A stretch of 64,000 nucleotides of DNA from Streptomyces sp. CB02009 (GTDB taxonomy: Bacteria > Actinomycetota > Actinomycetes > Streptomycetales > Streptomycetaceae): contig NZ_LIVV01000001.1 in NCBI RefSeq assembly GCF_001905825.1, forward strand, positions 1,316,379 through 1,380,378, in the 5' to 3' direction. The position numbers and the translations under genes were made by a program. Positions 46,096 to 52,835 of this stretch are shown here, one piece after another (the first letter of the stretch is position 1; every line of letters begins with the position of its first letter). The notes beneath the pieces are model-generated. The model saw nothing but the letters and a program-made list of their open reading frames with translations. It was not told the DNA's origin and did not search any database.

Positions 46096-47640
46096 TCATC
46101 GGATGGTGGTGTTCTCCGTGTGCCGCAGCGCGTTCTTGTCGACCTTGCCCGCCGCGTTGTGCGGCAGGGCCGGCACGGAGCGGAAGGCCCGCGGGACCTT
46201 GAAGTTGGCCAGTCGCTCCCGCGTGTACGCGGTCAGCTCCGCCTCGTTCACCGGGGCCCCGGCCGCCGGTACGCAGTACGCCACGCCGACCTCCCCGAGC
46301 CGCGCGTCCGGCGCCCCCACGACCGCCACGTCCAGGACGTCCGGGTGGCCGCGCAGCACCTGCTCCACCTCTGCCGGGTACACGTTGAAGCCGCCCACCA
46401 CCAGCATGTCCTTGAGCCGGTCGGTGATCCGCAGGAAGCCGCGCTCGTCGAGCACTCCGACGTCCCCGGTGTGCAGCCAGCCGTCCGCGTCGACGGCCTG
46501 CGCCGTCGCCTCGGGATCGTCGAGGTAGCCCCGCATCACGTGGTACCCGCGGGTGAGGATCTCGCCCGGCTCCCCGGGCGGTGCGTCGACGCGCAGCTCC
46601 GTGCCCTCCAGGGCGGTCCCGGACGTACGGGCCAGCGTCTCCGGGGCCTCGTCCGGCGGGCAGATCGCGACCACACCCGTCGACTCGGTCAGTCCGTACG
46701 CGGTGTTGACGCTCCCCGCGCCGAGGGACGTCCTGATCTGCTCGATCAGCGCGGTGGGGATGTTCGCCGCGCCCGTGACCGCCATCCGCATCGACGTGAG
46801 GTCGTACGCCGCACGCTCGGGATGGTGGACGAGCGAGGTGAAGAGGGTCGGCGCTCCGGTCAGCACGGAGATCCGCTCGTCCTGGATCCGTCCGAGGACG
46901 GCCCCGGCGTCGAACACCCGCTCCGGGACGATCGTGGCCCCTTGCAACAGGCAGGCGAGGACGCCGGCCTTGTAACCGAAGGTGTGGAAGAAGGGGTTGA
47001 CGAGGAGGTGGCGGTCGCCGCGCCGGAGGGTGACCGTGCGCGCCCAGGCGTCGTACACGCGCAGGTTCTGCCCGTGGGTGCTGGGCACGCCCTTGGGGCG
47101 GCCCGACGTGCCGGAGGTGAAGAGGACGTCGGCGGTGTCGGCGGGCCGCACGGCGGCGGTGCGCGCGAGCCGCTCCTGTCCGGTGACCCGGTCCGCACCC
47201 GAGAGGAAGCGCGACCAGTCTCCGGAGTGCAGGGCCACCGTCCGCTCCAGGAGCGGGAGTTCCTCGCCCGAGGCCGCGAGCAGCGCCCGGTAGTCCGTAC
47301 CCAGGAAGTCGTGCTCGGTGAACAGGAGCCGGGTGCGGGACCGGCGCAGGATGTCGGCGGCCTCGGCCGCCTTGTAGCGGGTGTTGACCGGCACCAGCAC
47401 CCCGCCGGCCGCGACCGCGCCCAGCGCGGCCACCACCCAGCGGGCGCTGTTGGGCGCCCACACGGCGACCGGGTCGCCCGGGCCGATCCCTTGCGCGATG
47501 ACCGCGCGCGCCACCCGGTCGACCCGGTCCCGCAGTTCCGCGAACGTCCAGCGCTCCTCGCCGAAGACGAGGGCCTCCTCGTCCCCGTATCGCTCGGCGG
47601 CCCAGTCCGCGAGCCGGGCGATGGTCTGCGCGCCCCTCAT
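46096..47640 (-). CDS. fadD3: Acyl-CoA ligase FadD3 (HIP-CoA synthetase)
   Basis: 514 residues of the ANL superfamily. P-loop DVLFTSGTSGRPKGVPSTHGQN; AYGLTESTGVVAI; hinge and C-domain GWLHTGDVGVLDERGFLRITDRLKDMLVVGGFNVYPAEVE; catalytic Lys in HNAAGKVDKNALR. In this setting it should activate the C/D-ring propionate HIP to HIP-CoA, the KstR2 effector and FadE30 substrate. Promoter region 47641-47770 holds copy C of the shared 20-bp operator. General medium-chain ligase activity cannot be excluded. Confidence 0.85.
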   Translation of the reverse strand: MRGAQTIARLADWAAERYGDEEALVFGEERWTFAELRDRVDRVARAVIAQGIGPGDPVAVWAPNSARWVVAALGAVAAGGVLVPVNTRYKAAEAADILRRSRTRLLFTEHDFLGTDYRALLAASGEELPLLERTVALHSGDWSRFLSGADRVTGQERLARTAAVRPADTADVLFTSGTSGRPKGVPSTHGQNLRVYDAWARTVTLRRGDRHLLVNPFFHTFGYKAGVLACLLQGATIVPERVFDAGAVLGRIQDERISVLTGAPTLFTSLVHHPERAAYDLTSMRMAVTGAANIPTALIEQIRTSLGAGSVNTAYGLTESTGVVAICPPDEAPETLARTSGTALEGTELRVDAPPGEPGEILTRGYHVMRGYLDDPEATAQAVDADGWLHTGDVGVLDERGFLRITDRLKDMLVVGGFNVYPAEVEQVLRGHPDVLDVAVVGAPDARLGEVGVAYCVPAAGAPVNEAELTAYTRERLANFKVPRAFRSVPALPHNAAGKVDKNALRHTENTTIR

Positions 47641-47746
47641 GATCTGTCACGTCCTCCCTGCGGCCCCGCCCCTCGGGCGGGGCGCGGGTGGTGGAACCAC
47701 GGCGGTTCGGAGCCTGGCAGGGAGGGGCCGCCCGGCGCAGGGGGCG

Positions 47747-47766
47747 GTTCCCACTCACCGGGAAGG
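47747..47766. promoter_or_regulatory. Shared 20-bp operator, copy C (upstream of fadD3-BVMO)
   Basis: GGTTCCCACTCACCGGGAAG, 17 of 20 identical to copy A; 107 bp upstream of the fadD3 start. Confidence 0.7.
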
Positions 47767-47879
47767 TGGACCGAGCAGTGCCGAGGGAGGCGGCGGAGGC
47801 CCGACCGGACCCGGTCCGGCCGGGGTCCCGCGGGTGACCGGGACGAGCGGCCCCGGCGTGCGCCCGCCGACGCGGCGCG

Positions 47880-48458
47880 TCAGAGCACGGCGAGCCGGTC
47901 CACCAGCAGCTCCACCCGCTGCGCGGCGTCCTCCGGCAGCAGCCGTCGCGTTCTGGTCAGGGTGGCCAGGCCGTGCAGGGAGGCCCAGAACACCTCGGTG
48001 AACAGCCCCGGGTGGACGCCGTCCCCCGCGACCTCGCCGAGGGTTTCCAGCAGGGCGGCGAAGGCGTCCTTGAGCGGCTCGGGGGTGTCCTCCCGCGCGT
48101 ACGCCAGGCCGCCGTCGAGCTGGAACAGGGCGTCGTAGACCGCCGGGTTGTCCTCGGCGAAGTCGAGGTAGGCGCGGGCGAGTGCGGTAACCCGCTCGCG
48201 CGGGCCGTGCGCGCCGCAGGTGGCGGCCCGCACCGCGGCGGCCATCTCGGTGGCGCCTTGCAGGGCGACGGCGCCGATGATCTCGCGTTTGCCGCGGAAG
48301 TGGCTGTAGAGGACGGGCTGGCTGTACTCGATGCGCTCGGCGAGGCGGCGGGTGGTGACCGCGTCCCAGCCCTGCTGCTCGGCGAGTTCGCGGGCCGTCG
48401 CCACGATGAGGCGCTCGCGGTCCGCCCGTTCGCGCTGCTTGCGTTCCTGTACCGACAT
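47880..48458 (-). CDS. TetR-family regulator
   Basis: 192 residues. HTH: LIVATARELAEQQGWDAVTTRRLAERIEYSQPVLYSHFRGKREII. The ligand domain of TetR_C type contains RERVTALARAYLDFAEDNPAVYDALFQLDGGLAY. Divergent from a DUF1772 membrane protein, with strong dyads between them, it most likely represses itself and that gene. It lies at the right edge of the steroid island and may not belong to it. Confidence 0.9.
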   Translation of the reverse strand: MSVQERKQRERADRERLIVATARELAEQQGWDAVTTRRLAERIEYSQPVLYSHFRGKREIIGAVALQGATEMAAAVRAATCGAHGPRERVTALARAYLDFAEDNPAVYDALFQLDGGLAYAREDTPEPLKDAFAALLETLGEVAGDGVHPGLFTEVFWASLHGLATLTRTRRLLPEDAAQRVELLVDRLAVL

Positions 48459-48467
48459 GATTCGATC

Positions 48468-48480
48468 CTAGCACCGCTAG
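48468..48480. promoter_or_regulatory. TetR operator dyad CTAGC-ACC-GCTAG
   Basis: A perfect 5-bp inverted repeat with a 3-nt centre, ten bases from the TetR start. The same dyad occurs at 48519-48531, with a half-site-like CTAGCGTTGC at 48501-48510. Confidence 0.68.
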
Positions 48481-48518
48481 ACAATCGAGCGGCAGTAGAG
48501 CTAGCGTTGCATCATCAG

Positions 48519-48531
48519 CTAGCAACGCTAG
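48519..48531. promoter_or_regulatory. TetR operator dyad CTAGC-AAC-GCTAG
   Basis: 12 of 13 bases identical to 48468-48480. GCAACGCTAG here also forms a perfect 10-bp inverted repeat with 48501-48510. It ends 18 bp before the DUF1772 start. Confidence 0.68.
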
Positions 48532-48549
48532 ATGCCAGGAGGGGTCATC

Positions 48550-48996
48550 ATGCTCAACGCACTCGAGGTCTTCACCACGGTGGTCGTCGGTCTGATGGTG
48601 GGGGTGGAGTTCTCGGTCGCCTTCGTCATCAACCCGATCTTCAACGCCCTCCCGGAGGACAGCGGCCAGCTCGGCCGCGCCCACGGCGGCCGGATGCTCG
48701 GCGCCGTGATGCCGGTCTGGTACATCGGCTCACTCGTCCTCGCCGCCGTCTGGGCCGTGGCCGGGTGGGGCCAGGACGGCGCCGGCCTCGTCGTCACCGC
48801 CGGAGCGCTGCTGATCGTCAGCGTGATCATGTCGATCCTGCTGCTCGTCCCGATCAACAACCGGGGCAAGACCTGGACCCCGGAGAACCGGCCCGCCGAC
48901 TGGAAGGACCAGATGAAGCGCTGGGACCGCTACCACTACGTCCGCGTCGCCGTCATCATCGCCGCCTTCACCCTGCTCGTCGCGGCCCGCACCTGA
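48550..48996 (+). CDS. DUF1772 integral membrane protein
   Basis: 148 residues with four hydrophobic segments (FTTVVVGLMVGVEFSVAFVINP; VMPVWYIGSLVLAAVWAVAGW; AGLVVTAGALLIVSVIMSILLLVPIN; YVRVAVIIAAFTLLVA). The pattern E/F...NP with LVPINNRGKTW and W-K-RWDRYHYVR is that of the DUF1772 (anthrone-oxygenase-like) family. ATG 48550 has AGGAGGGG five bases before it; ATG 48532 overlaps the operator and is less likely. Controlled by the divergent TetR protein. Physiological role unknown. Confidence 0.85.
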   Translation: MLNALEVFTTVVVGLMVGVEFSVAFVINPIFNALPEDSGQLGRAHGGRMLGAVMPVWYIGSLVLAAVWAVAGWGQDGAGLVVTAGALLIVSVIMSILLLVPINNRGKTWTPENRPADWKDQMKRWDRYHYVRVAVIIAAFTLLVAART

Positions 48997-49024
48997 CGCG
49001 ACGGCGGTCCCGGCAGCACCTGCG

Positions 49025-49073
49025 GTGGGGGCCTGGTGGTGTCCGCGTCCCGCGGTCCCGACCAGGCCCCCAC
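49025..49073. terminator. Hairpin terminator after DUF1772 gene
   Basis: GTGGGGGCCTGGT (49025-49037) and ACCAGGCCCCCAC (49061-49073), a perfect 13-bp stem; the loop holds a smaller CCGCG/CGCGG hairpin. Confidence 0.6.
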
Positions 49074-49122
49074 GACGTACCACGTGCGTGCCTCCCGATC
49101 CAGCGCACCCGGCGGCACACCC

Positions 49123-49154
49123 GGCTCACCGGCTCACCGGCTCACCGGCTCACC
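49123..49154. repeat. 8-bp tandem repeat
   Basis: Four direct copies of GGCTCACC, 37 bp upstream of the DUF4267 gene. Confidence 0.85.
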
Positions 49155-49190
49155 GGCCCACAGAGACTCACATCGCAGGGAGTGGAAACG

Positions 49191-49616
49191 ATGTCACTGA
49201 AGAAGATCAACACCGCCCTGGCCGCCGTCTTCGTCCTCTTCATCCTCTGGTTCGGCTCGGAGTTCATCCTGAGCCCGGAGACGACGGCACCGGGCTTCGG
49301 CCTGCCGAGCTGGCCGTCGGGCGACGGCGGCGGATTCCTGGTCGTCAAGGGAATCCGCGACGTGGTCATGGCCCTGGTCCTGGGCCTCCTGCTGGTGACG
49401 GGCCACCGCCGGGCGCTGGGCTGGGCGATCCTGGTGGAGTCCCTCGCCGCGTACGGCGACATGACCACGGTGCTGTCCCACCACGGCTCCGTGGCCACCG
49501 CGCTCGGCATCCACGGCCTGACCGCGACCCTGATGGTGGTCAACGGCCTGCTGCTCCTGCGCGAGACCCGAAACACCGCACCGGCTCCGGCGGCAGCCGC
49601 CCCGCAGCCCGCCTAG
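49191..49616 (+). CDS. DUF4267-like small membrane protein
   Basis: 141 residues with four hydrophobic segments (INTALAAVFVLFILWFGSEFILSP; GIRDVVMALVLGLLLVTGH; ALGWAILVESLAAYGDMTTVL; GLTATLMVVNGLLLL). The GIRD segment after TM1 fits the DUF4267 family. GGGAG is the weak ribosome site before ATG. The C-terminus is an Ala/Pro tail. Often found next to TetR or DUF1772-type genes; function unknown. Confidence 0.8.
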   Translation: MSLKKINTALAAVFVLFILWFGSEFILSPETTAPGFGLPSWPSGDGGGFLVVKGIRDVVMALVLGLLLVTGHRRALGWAILVESLAAYGDMTTVLSHHGSVATALGIHGLTATLMVVNGLLLLRETRNTAPAPAAAAPQPA

Positions 49617-49644
49617 CGAGGAACAGCCCTGCCGTGAACCAGGG

Positions 49645-50163
49645 TCAGGGCGCCTCTTTCATCCGGCTGAGGGTGAAGACCAGGGACTCGACGTGCTCGG
49701 GTGAGCCCTCGCTCCCGTCCGAGAAGTCCGCGAACTCCAGGACCACGTCCTCCTTGTCCCTGCGCGCCTTCACCTTCTCGCCGAGGCCGACGGCCCAGCC
49801 GCCCTGCATCGAGTACTCCCGGGACAGGGCGTCATCGGCGGGCTCCGGGACCGAAGGGACGCGGTACGGCTCCGCGCCCTCGCTGTCGACCCCGTCCATG
49901 ATGACCGTCAGCCGGGAGGAGTCGTACTCCCACCGGCCCGAGAGCCCCAACCGGGTCTCCGACCACTGCCCGTCGCCCGTGATCGTCAGGATCCCCTCGA
50001 TGCCGGTATTGGTCGTGAAGCTCCAGGAACCCTCGGCGAACGCCGTGATCGCCTTCTCCACCGGACTCCCGCACCCCGACACCGCCGTAGCGGCGATCCC
50101 CGCCAGCAGATACCGCAGCGCTGTCCGACGGCCCACTAAGCCGACCAGATCACGCTTCCTCAT
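49645..50163 (-). CDS. Secreted lipoprotein, unknown function
   Basis: 172 residues from ATG 50161-50163 (GGAGG six bases before). Lipoprotein signal RRTALRYLLAGIAATAVSGCGS, with the lipobox Cys at about residue 31. The mature part is beta-rich: FAEGSWSFTTNTGIEGILTITGDGQWSET, GLSGRWEYDSSRLTVIMDG, which resembles lipocalin-like or META-type folds measuring about 130 residues. Convergent with the DUF4267 gene. No partner gene is evident. Confidence 0.8.
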   Translation of the reverse strand: MRKRDLVGLVGRRTALRYLLAGIAATAVSGCGSPVEKAITAFAEGSWSFTTNTGIEGILTITGDGQWSETRLGLSGRWEYDSSRLTVIMDGVDSEGAEPYRVPSVPEPADDALSREYSMQGGWAVGLGEKVKARRDKEDVVLEFADFSDGSEGSPEHVESLVFTLSRMKEAP

Positions 50164-50417
50164 ACGAGCCTCCCCCTCCCGGGCCCCGTTCGGGGACACC
50201 AGGGTCATCTGACACCCGAGCGGCAAGACTGCGCCGCTCTGCCGACGCTGACAAGCCCCTGACGGGCAGTCGGCTCCGCTTGCCGGGCAACAAGCGGGAG
50301 GGCGCGGCCCGTTACGCGGCGGGCGTCTTTCGAAGACGCATGAAACATCTCCCGCCGGTCAGCGCGTCAAAGGGATGACACACGTACGACACCCGACTTC
50401 CTGCGAGGAATCCCGCA

Positions 50418-51545
50418 ATGAATCTTTCCCTGCCCCTCGCGGCCACCGCCGTCGCCGTCGGCCTGGCCTCGTTCGTCGCCGTCTCCGCGGCCCCCGCTGC
50501 CGCCGAGACGCAGGACTGGCGGAACGTCAGCCCGACGGCGAGCGACGGCAGCGTGCTGTTCGACGTGGAGACCGCGGGCGGCGCCACCTGGGCCGTCGGC
50601 AAGCGCAGCGACGCGACCACCCGTCCCTTCGCGCCGGTCGCGCTGCGCTGGACCGGAACCCGCTGGCAGGCGCCTCCGCAGCCCGCCGACCACGGCCGCC
50701 TGGAGGACCTCGCGGTCGGCGCGCCCGACCAGGTGTGGGCCGTGGGCACCCGCTACGAAACCGTCGGCGAGGACGACTGGGACCGGGGGCGCGCGCTGCT
50801 CCAGCACTGGAACGGCAAGGCCTGGAGCGCGGTCGAGCTGCCCTTCCCGAAGGGGGCGGACGGCACGTCGCTGTCGGCCGTCGACGTGGACGCGCGCGGT
50901 GCGGTCTGGGCGCACGGCACGTACACCGATGAGACCGGCGAGTACCGGCAGGCCCTGTTCCGCGGCAGGGCGGACGGCAGCGGCGGCTGGACCCGGCTGC
51001 CGGCCGAGACGGGGCTCGCCTGGGTCTCCCAACTGGAGGTGGGACCCGGCGGGGTCGTCTTCGCCATCGGTGACGGCGTCTCGCGGTTCGACGGCACGTC
51101 GTGGACGAAGCAGGAGCTGCCGAGCGGGCTGGACGGCGCCATGTTCGACGGCATCGAGCGCCGGTCGGCGAACGACATCTGGGCCGTCGGCCACATGCGG
51201 GACGAGAACCTGTGGCGCCGTCCCGTCGTCATCCGTTTCGACGGCCGGACGTGGTCCATCGTGCGCACGCCCGCCGAGACGGGCCAGCTGTTCGACATCG
51301 CCTTCGACGGCTCCGGCCGCCCGGTGATCGTGGGGGAGACCATGAACCCCGAGGTCAACCCGGCCGGTAACTACGTCCTGACGCTCGGACCCAACGGCCT
51401 GCTCAAGCGCACGGAGAGCCCGCGCGGCGCCGGTTTCCTGTACGGGGCCGCCAGCGACGCGGCGGGCCGGGTCTGGACGGTGGGCGGCGCCGAGGGCGCG
51501 GAGGGCGGCATCTCCCCGTCGGCGTACGCGGGCATCCGCCGCTGA
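50418..51545 (+). CDS. Secreted beta-propeller-like protein
   Basis: 375 residues. Sec signal MNLSLPLAATAVAVGLASFVAVSAAPAAAE (cleavage near residue 29). The rest consists of about six repeats with conserved WAVG / W-x-G-x-x-W elements (GGATWAVGKRS, DQVWAVGTRYE, GAVWAHGTYTD, NDIWAVGHMRD, GRVWTVGGAEG), each followed by a strand such as LRWTGTRWQAPP. This is the pattern of a propeller built from Kelch-like or ligand-binding repeats. A small GCGTCTT/AAGACGC hairpin lies upstream at 50323-50339. Function unknown. Confidence 0.82.
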   Translation: MNLSLPLAATAVAVGLASFVAVSAAPAAAETQDWRNVSPTASDGSVLFDVETAGGATWAVGKRSDATTRPFAPVALRWTGTRWQAPPQPADHGRLEDLAVGAPDQVWAVGTRYETVGEDDWDRGRALLQHWNGKAWSAVELPFPKGADGTSLSAVDVDARGAVWAHGTYTDETGEYRQALFRGRADGSGGWTRLPAETGLAWVSQLEVGPGGVVFAIGDGVSRFDGTSWTKQELPSGLDGAMFDGIERRSANDIWAVGHMRDENLWRRPVVIRFDGRTWSIVRTPAETGQLFDIAFDGSGRPVIVGETMNPEVNPAGNYVLTLGPNGLLKRTESPRGAGFLYGAASDAAGRVWTVGGAEGAEGGISPSAYAGIRR

Positions 51546-51725
51546 TCCGACGCATGAGGGAGCCGGACGGAGCCGATTCGGCCTCGTGGACGGCGGCGAC
51601 GGTATGCGGAGGTGCCGTGTGCCGACCGTCCTCGGGCCGAACGGCTCCGGCCCCGGAGCGGCCCGTGCCGCACCCCTTCCGAGTCACCCCGGCCTGGAAC
51701 TCAGGCCCCGCCCCGCCTCTGGTGT

Positions 51726-52523
51726 TCAGGCGCTGACCGGCGGCATCCCCACGGGCAGCAGCTGCGGGCGTCGGGCGGCGCGGCCGTCGCCGGAGGAGCG
51801 GCCCTGCAGGCGGCGGAGCAGCCAGGGGCCGAGGAATCCGGCGGCCCAGCGCAGTTCGGCGGCTGCCGTACGTACCGCGCCGACGGTCGCGGTCGTGTCG
51901 GGCGCCAGGTCCCGGGTCCACGAGTCGTCGCTGCCCGGCAGGTCGAGCGCCTGCGCGAGGGCGGCGGAGATCCGGTCGTGTCCCAGCGGGCTCGCGTGCA
52001 GCCGGTCCGCGGCCCAGAACCGCGGATCGATGGCGGCGGCGTGCAGTGAGGTCTCGGCGAGAGCGACGCCGTGCCGGGCCGCGGCGAGCCGAATGCGGTC
52101 GTTGAGGGCGGCGATCCGGGGTGCGACGGGGCGGGCGATGGGCGCGATGCGGGTGATGTCGGGGATCGTGACGGTCGCGACGCGCGCCCCCGCTCCGGTG
52201 AGTGCGGCGAACATCGCCTCCACGTGGGCGGCGGTCTCGTCCGGGTCGAACCGGGGCCGCAGCAGGTCGTTGACACCGGCGATCACCGTGGCGACGTCGG
52301 GGCGGAGGGCGAGTGCGGGGCCGAGCTGCTCCGCGCGGATCTGTCCGGCGAGCCGGCCCCGGACGGCCAGGTTCGCGTACCGCACCTCCGGGTTCACCGC
52401 CGCGAGCCTCTCGGCGAGCCGGTCCGCGAAGCCGCGCAGCCCGGTGACGTCGTCGCCGTCGCCGACGCCTTCCGTCTGGCTGTCGCCCAGTGCGACGTAT
52501 CGCAGGTACTGACCGTTGCTCAT
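51726..52523 (-). CDS. SGNH/GDSL hydrolase
   Basis: 265 residues. Block I YVALGDSQTEGVGD (nucleophile Ser), block II NLAVRGRLAGQI, block III VIAGVNDLLRP, and block V DRLHASPLGHDRI (catalytic Asp/His). There is no signal peptide, so it is probably cytoplasmic. The substrate (ester or acetyl group) is unknown. GGGAGAG lies upstream of the ATG. Confidence 0.9.
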   Translation of the reverse strand: MSNGQYLRYVALGDSQTEGVGDGDDVTGLRGFADRLAERLAAVNPEVRYANLAVRGRLAGQIRAEQLGPALALRPDVATVIAGVNDLLRPRFDPDETAAHVEAMFAALTGAGARVATVTIPDITRIAPIARPVAPRIAALNDRIRLAAARHGVALAETSLHAAAIDPRFWAADRLHASPLGHDRISAALAQALDLPGSDDSWTRDLAPDTTATVGAVRTAAAELRWAAGFLGPWLLRRLQGRSSGDGRAARRPQLLPVGMPPVSA

Positions 52524-52835
52524 GCGCCGTCCGTCTCTCCCGCGGCACCGGCGTGCCGTATCCGGAAGCGCATAGTACTCAATAATGTGTGTATTCGTTT
52601 CGATGGGTATGCGGGAGCCTGCCGCATCGGCGTCCGCGGGCGCCCTCCCCGTATCGCGCCACGTCGTGCCTCCCTGTAGCGCGCCGCGCGGTGCCAACTC
52701 GTAGCGCGTCAGGTTGCGCCGTGTCGCGACGGAGGGGCCTGTCTCGGACAACTCCGCCTTTCCGCGAGTGAGTTGCACTGTTCTGCCCTATGTTCTGGGA
52801 GCCCGCAGCATGCGCAGTTCGCCCAGGAGGCACGA
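52524..52835. other. Divergent intergenic region, no gene seen
   Basis: About 310 bp between the SGNH hydrolase and galactose-oxidase-like genes. It contains several copies of a TAGCGCG / TCGCGCC-like word between 52650 and 52735 and an AT-richer patch at 52568-52610 (AGTACTCAATAATGTGTG) that is the likeliest promoter site. Confidence 0.5.
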
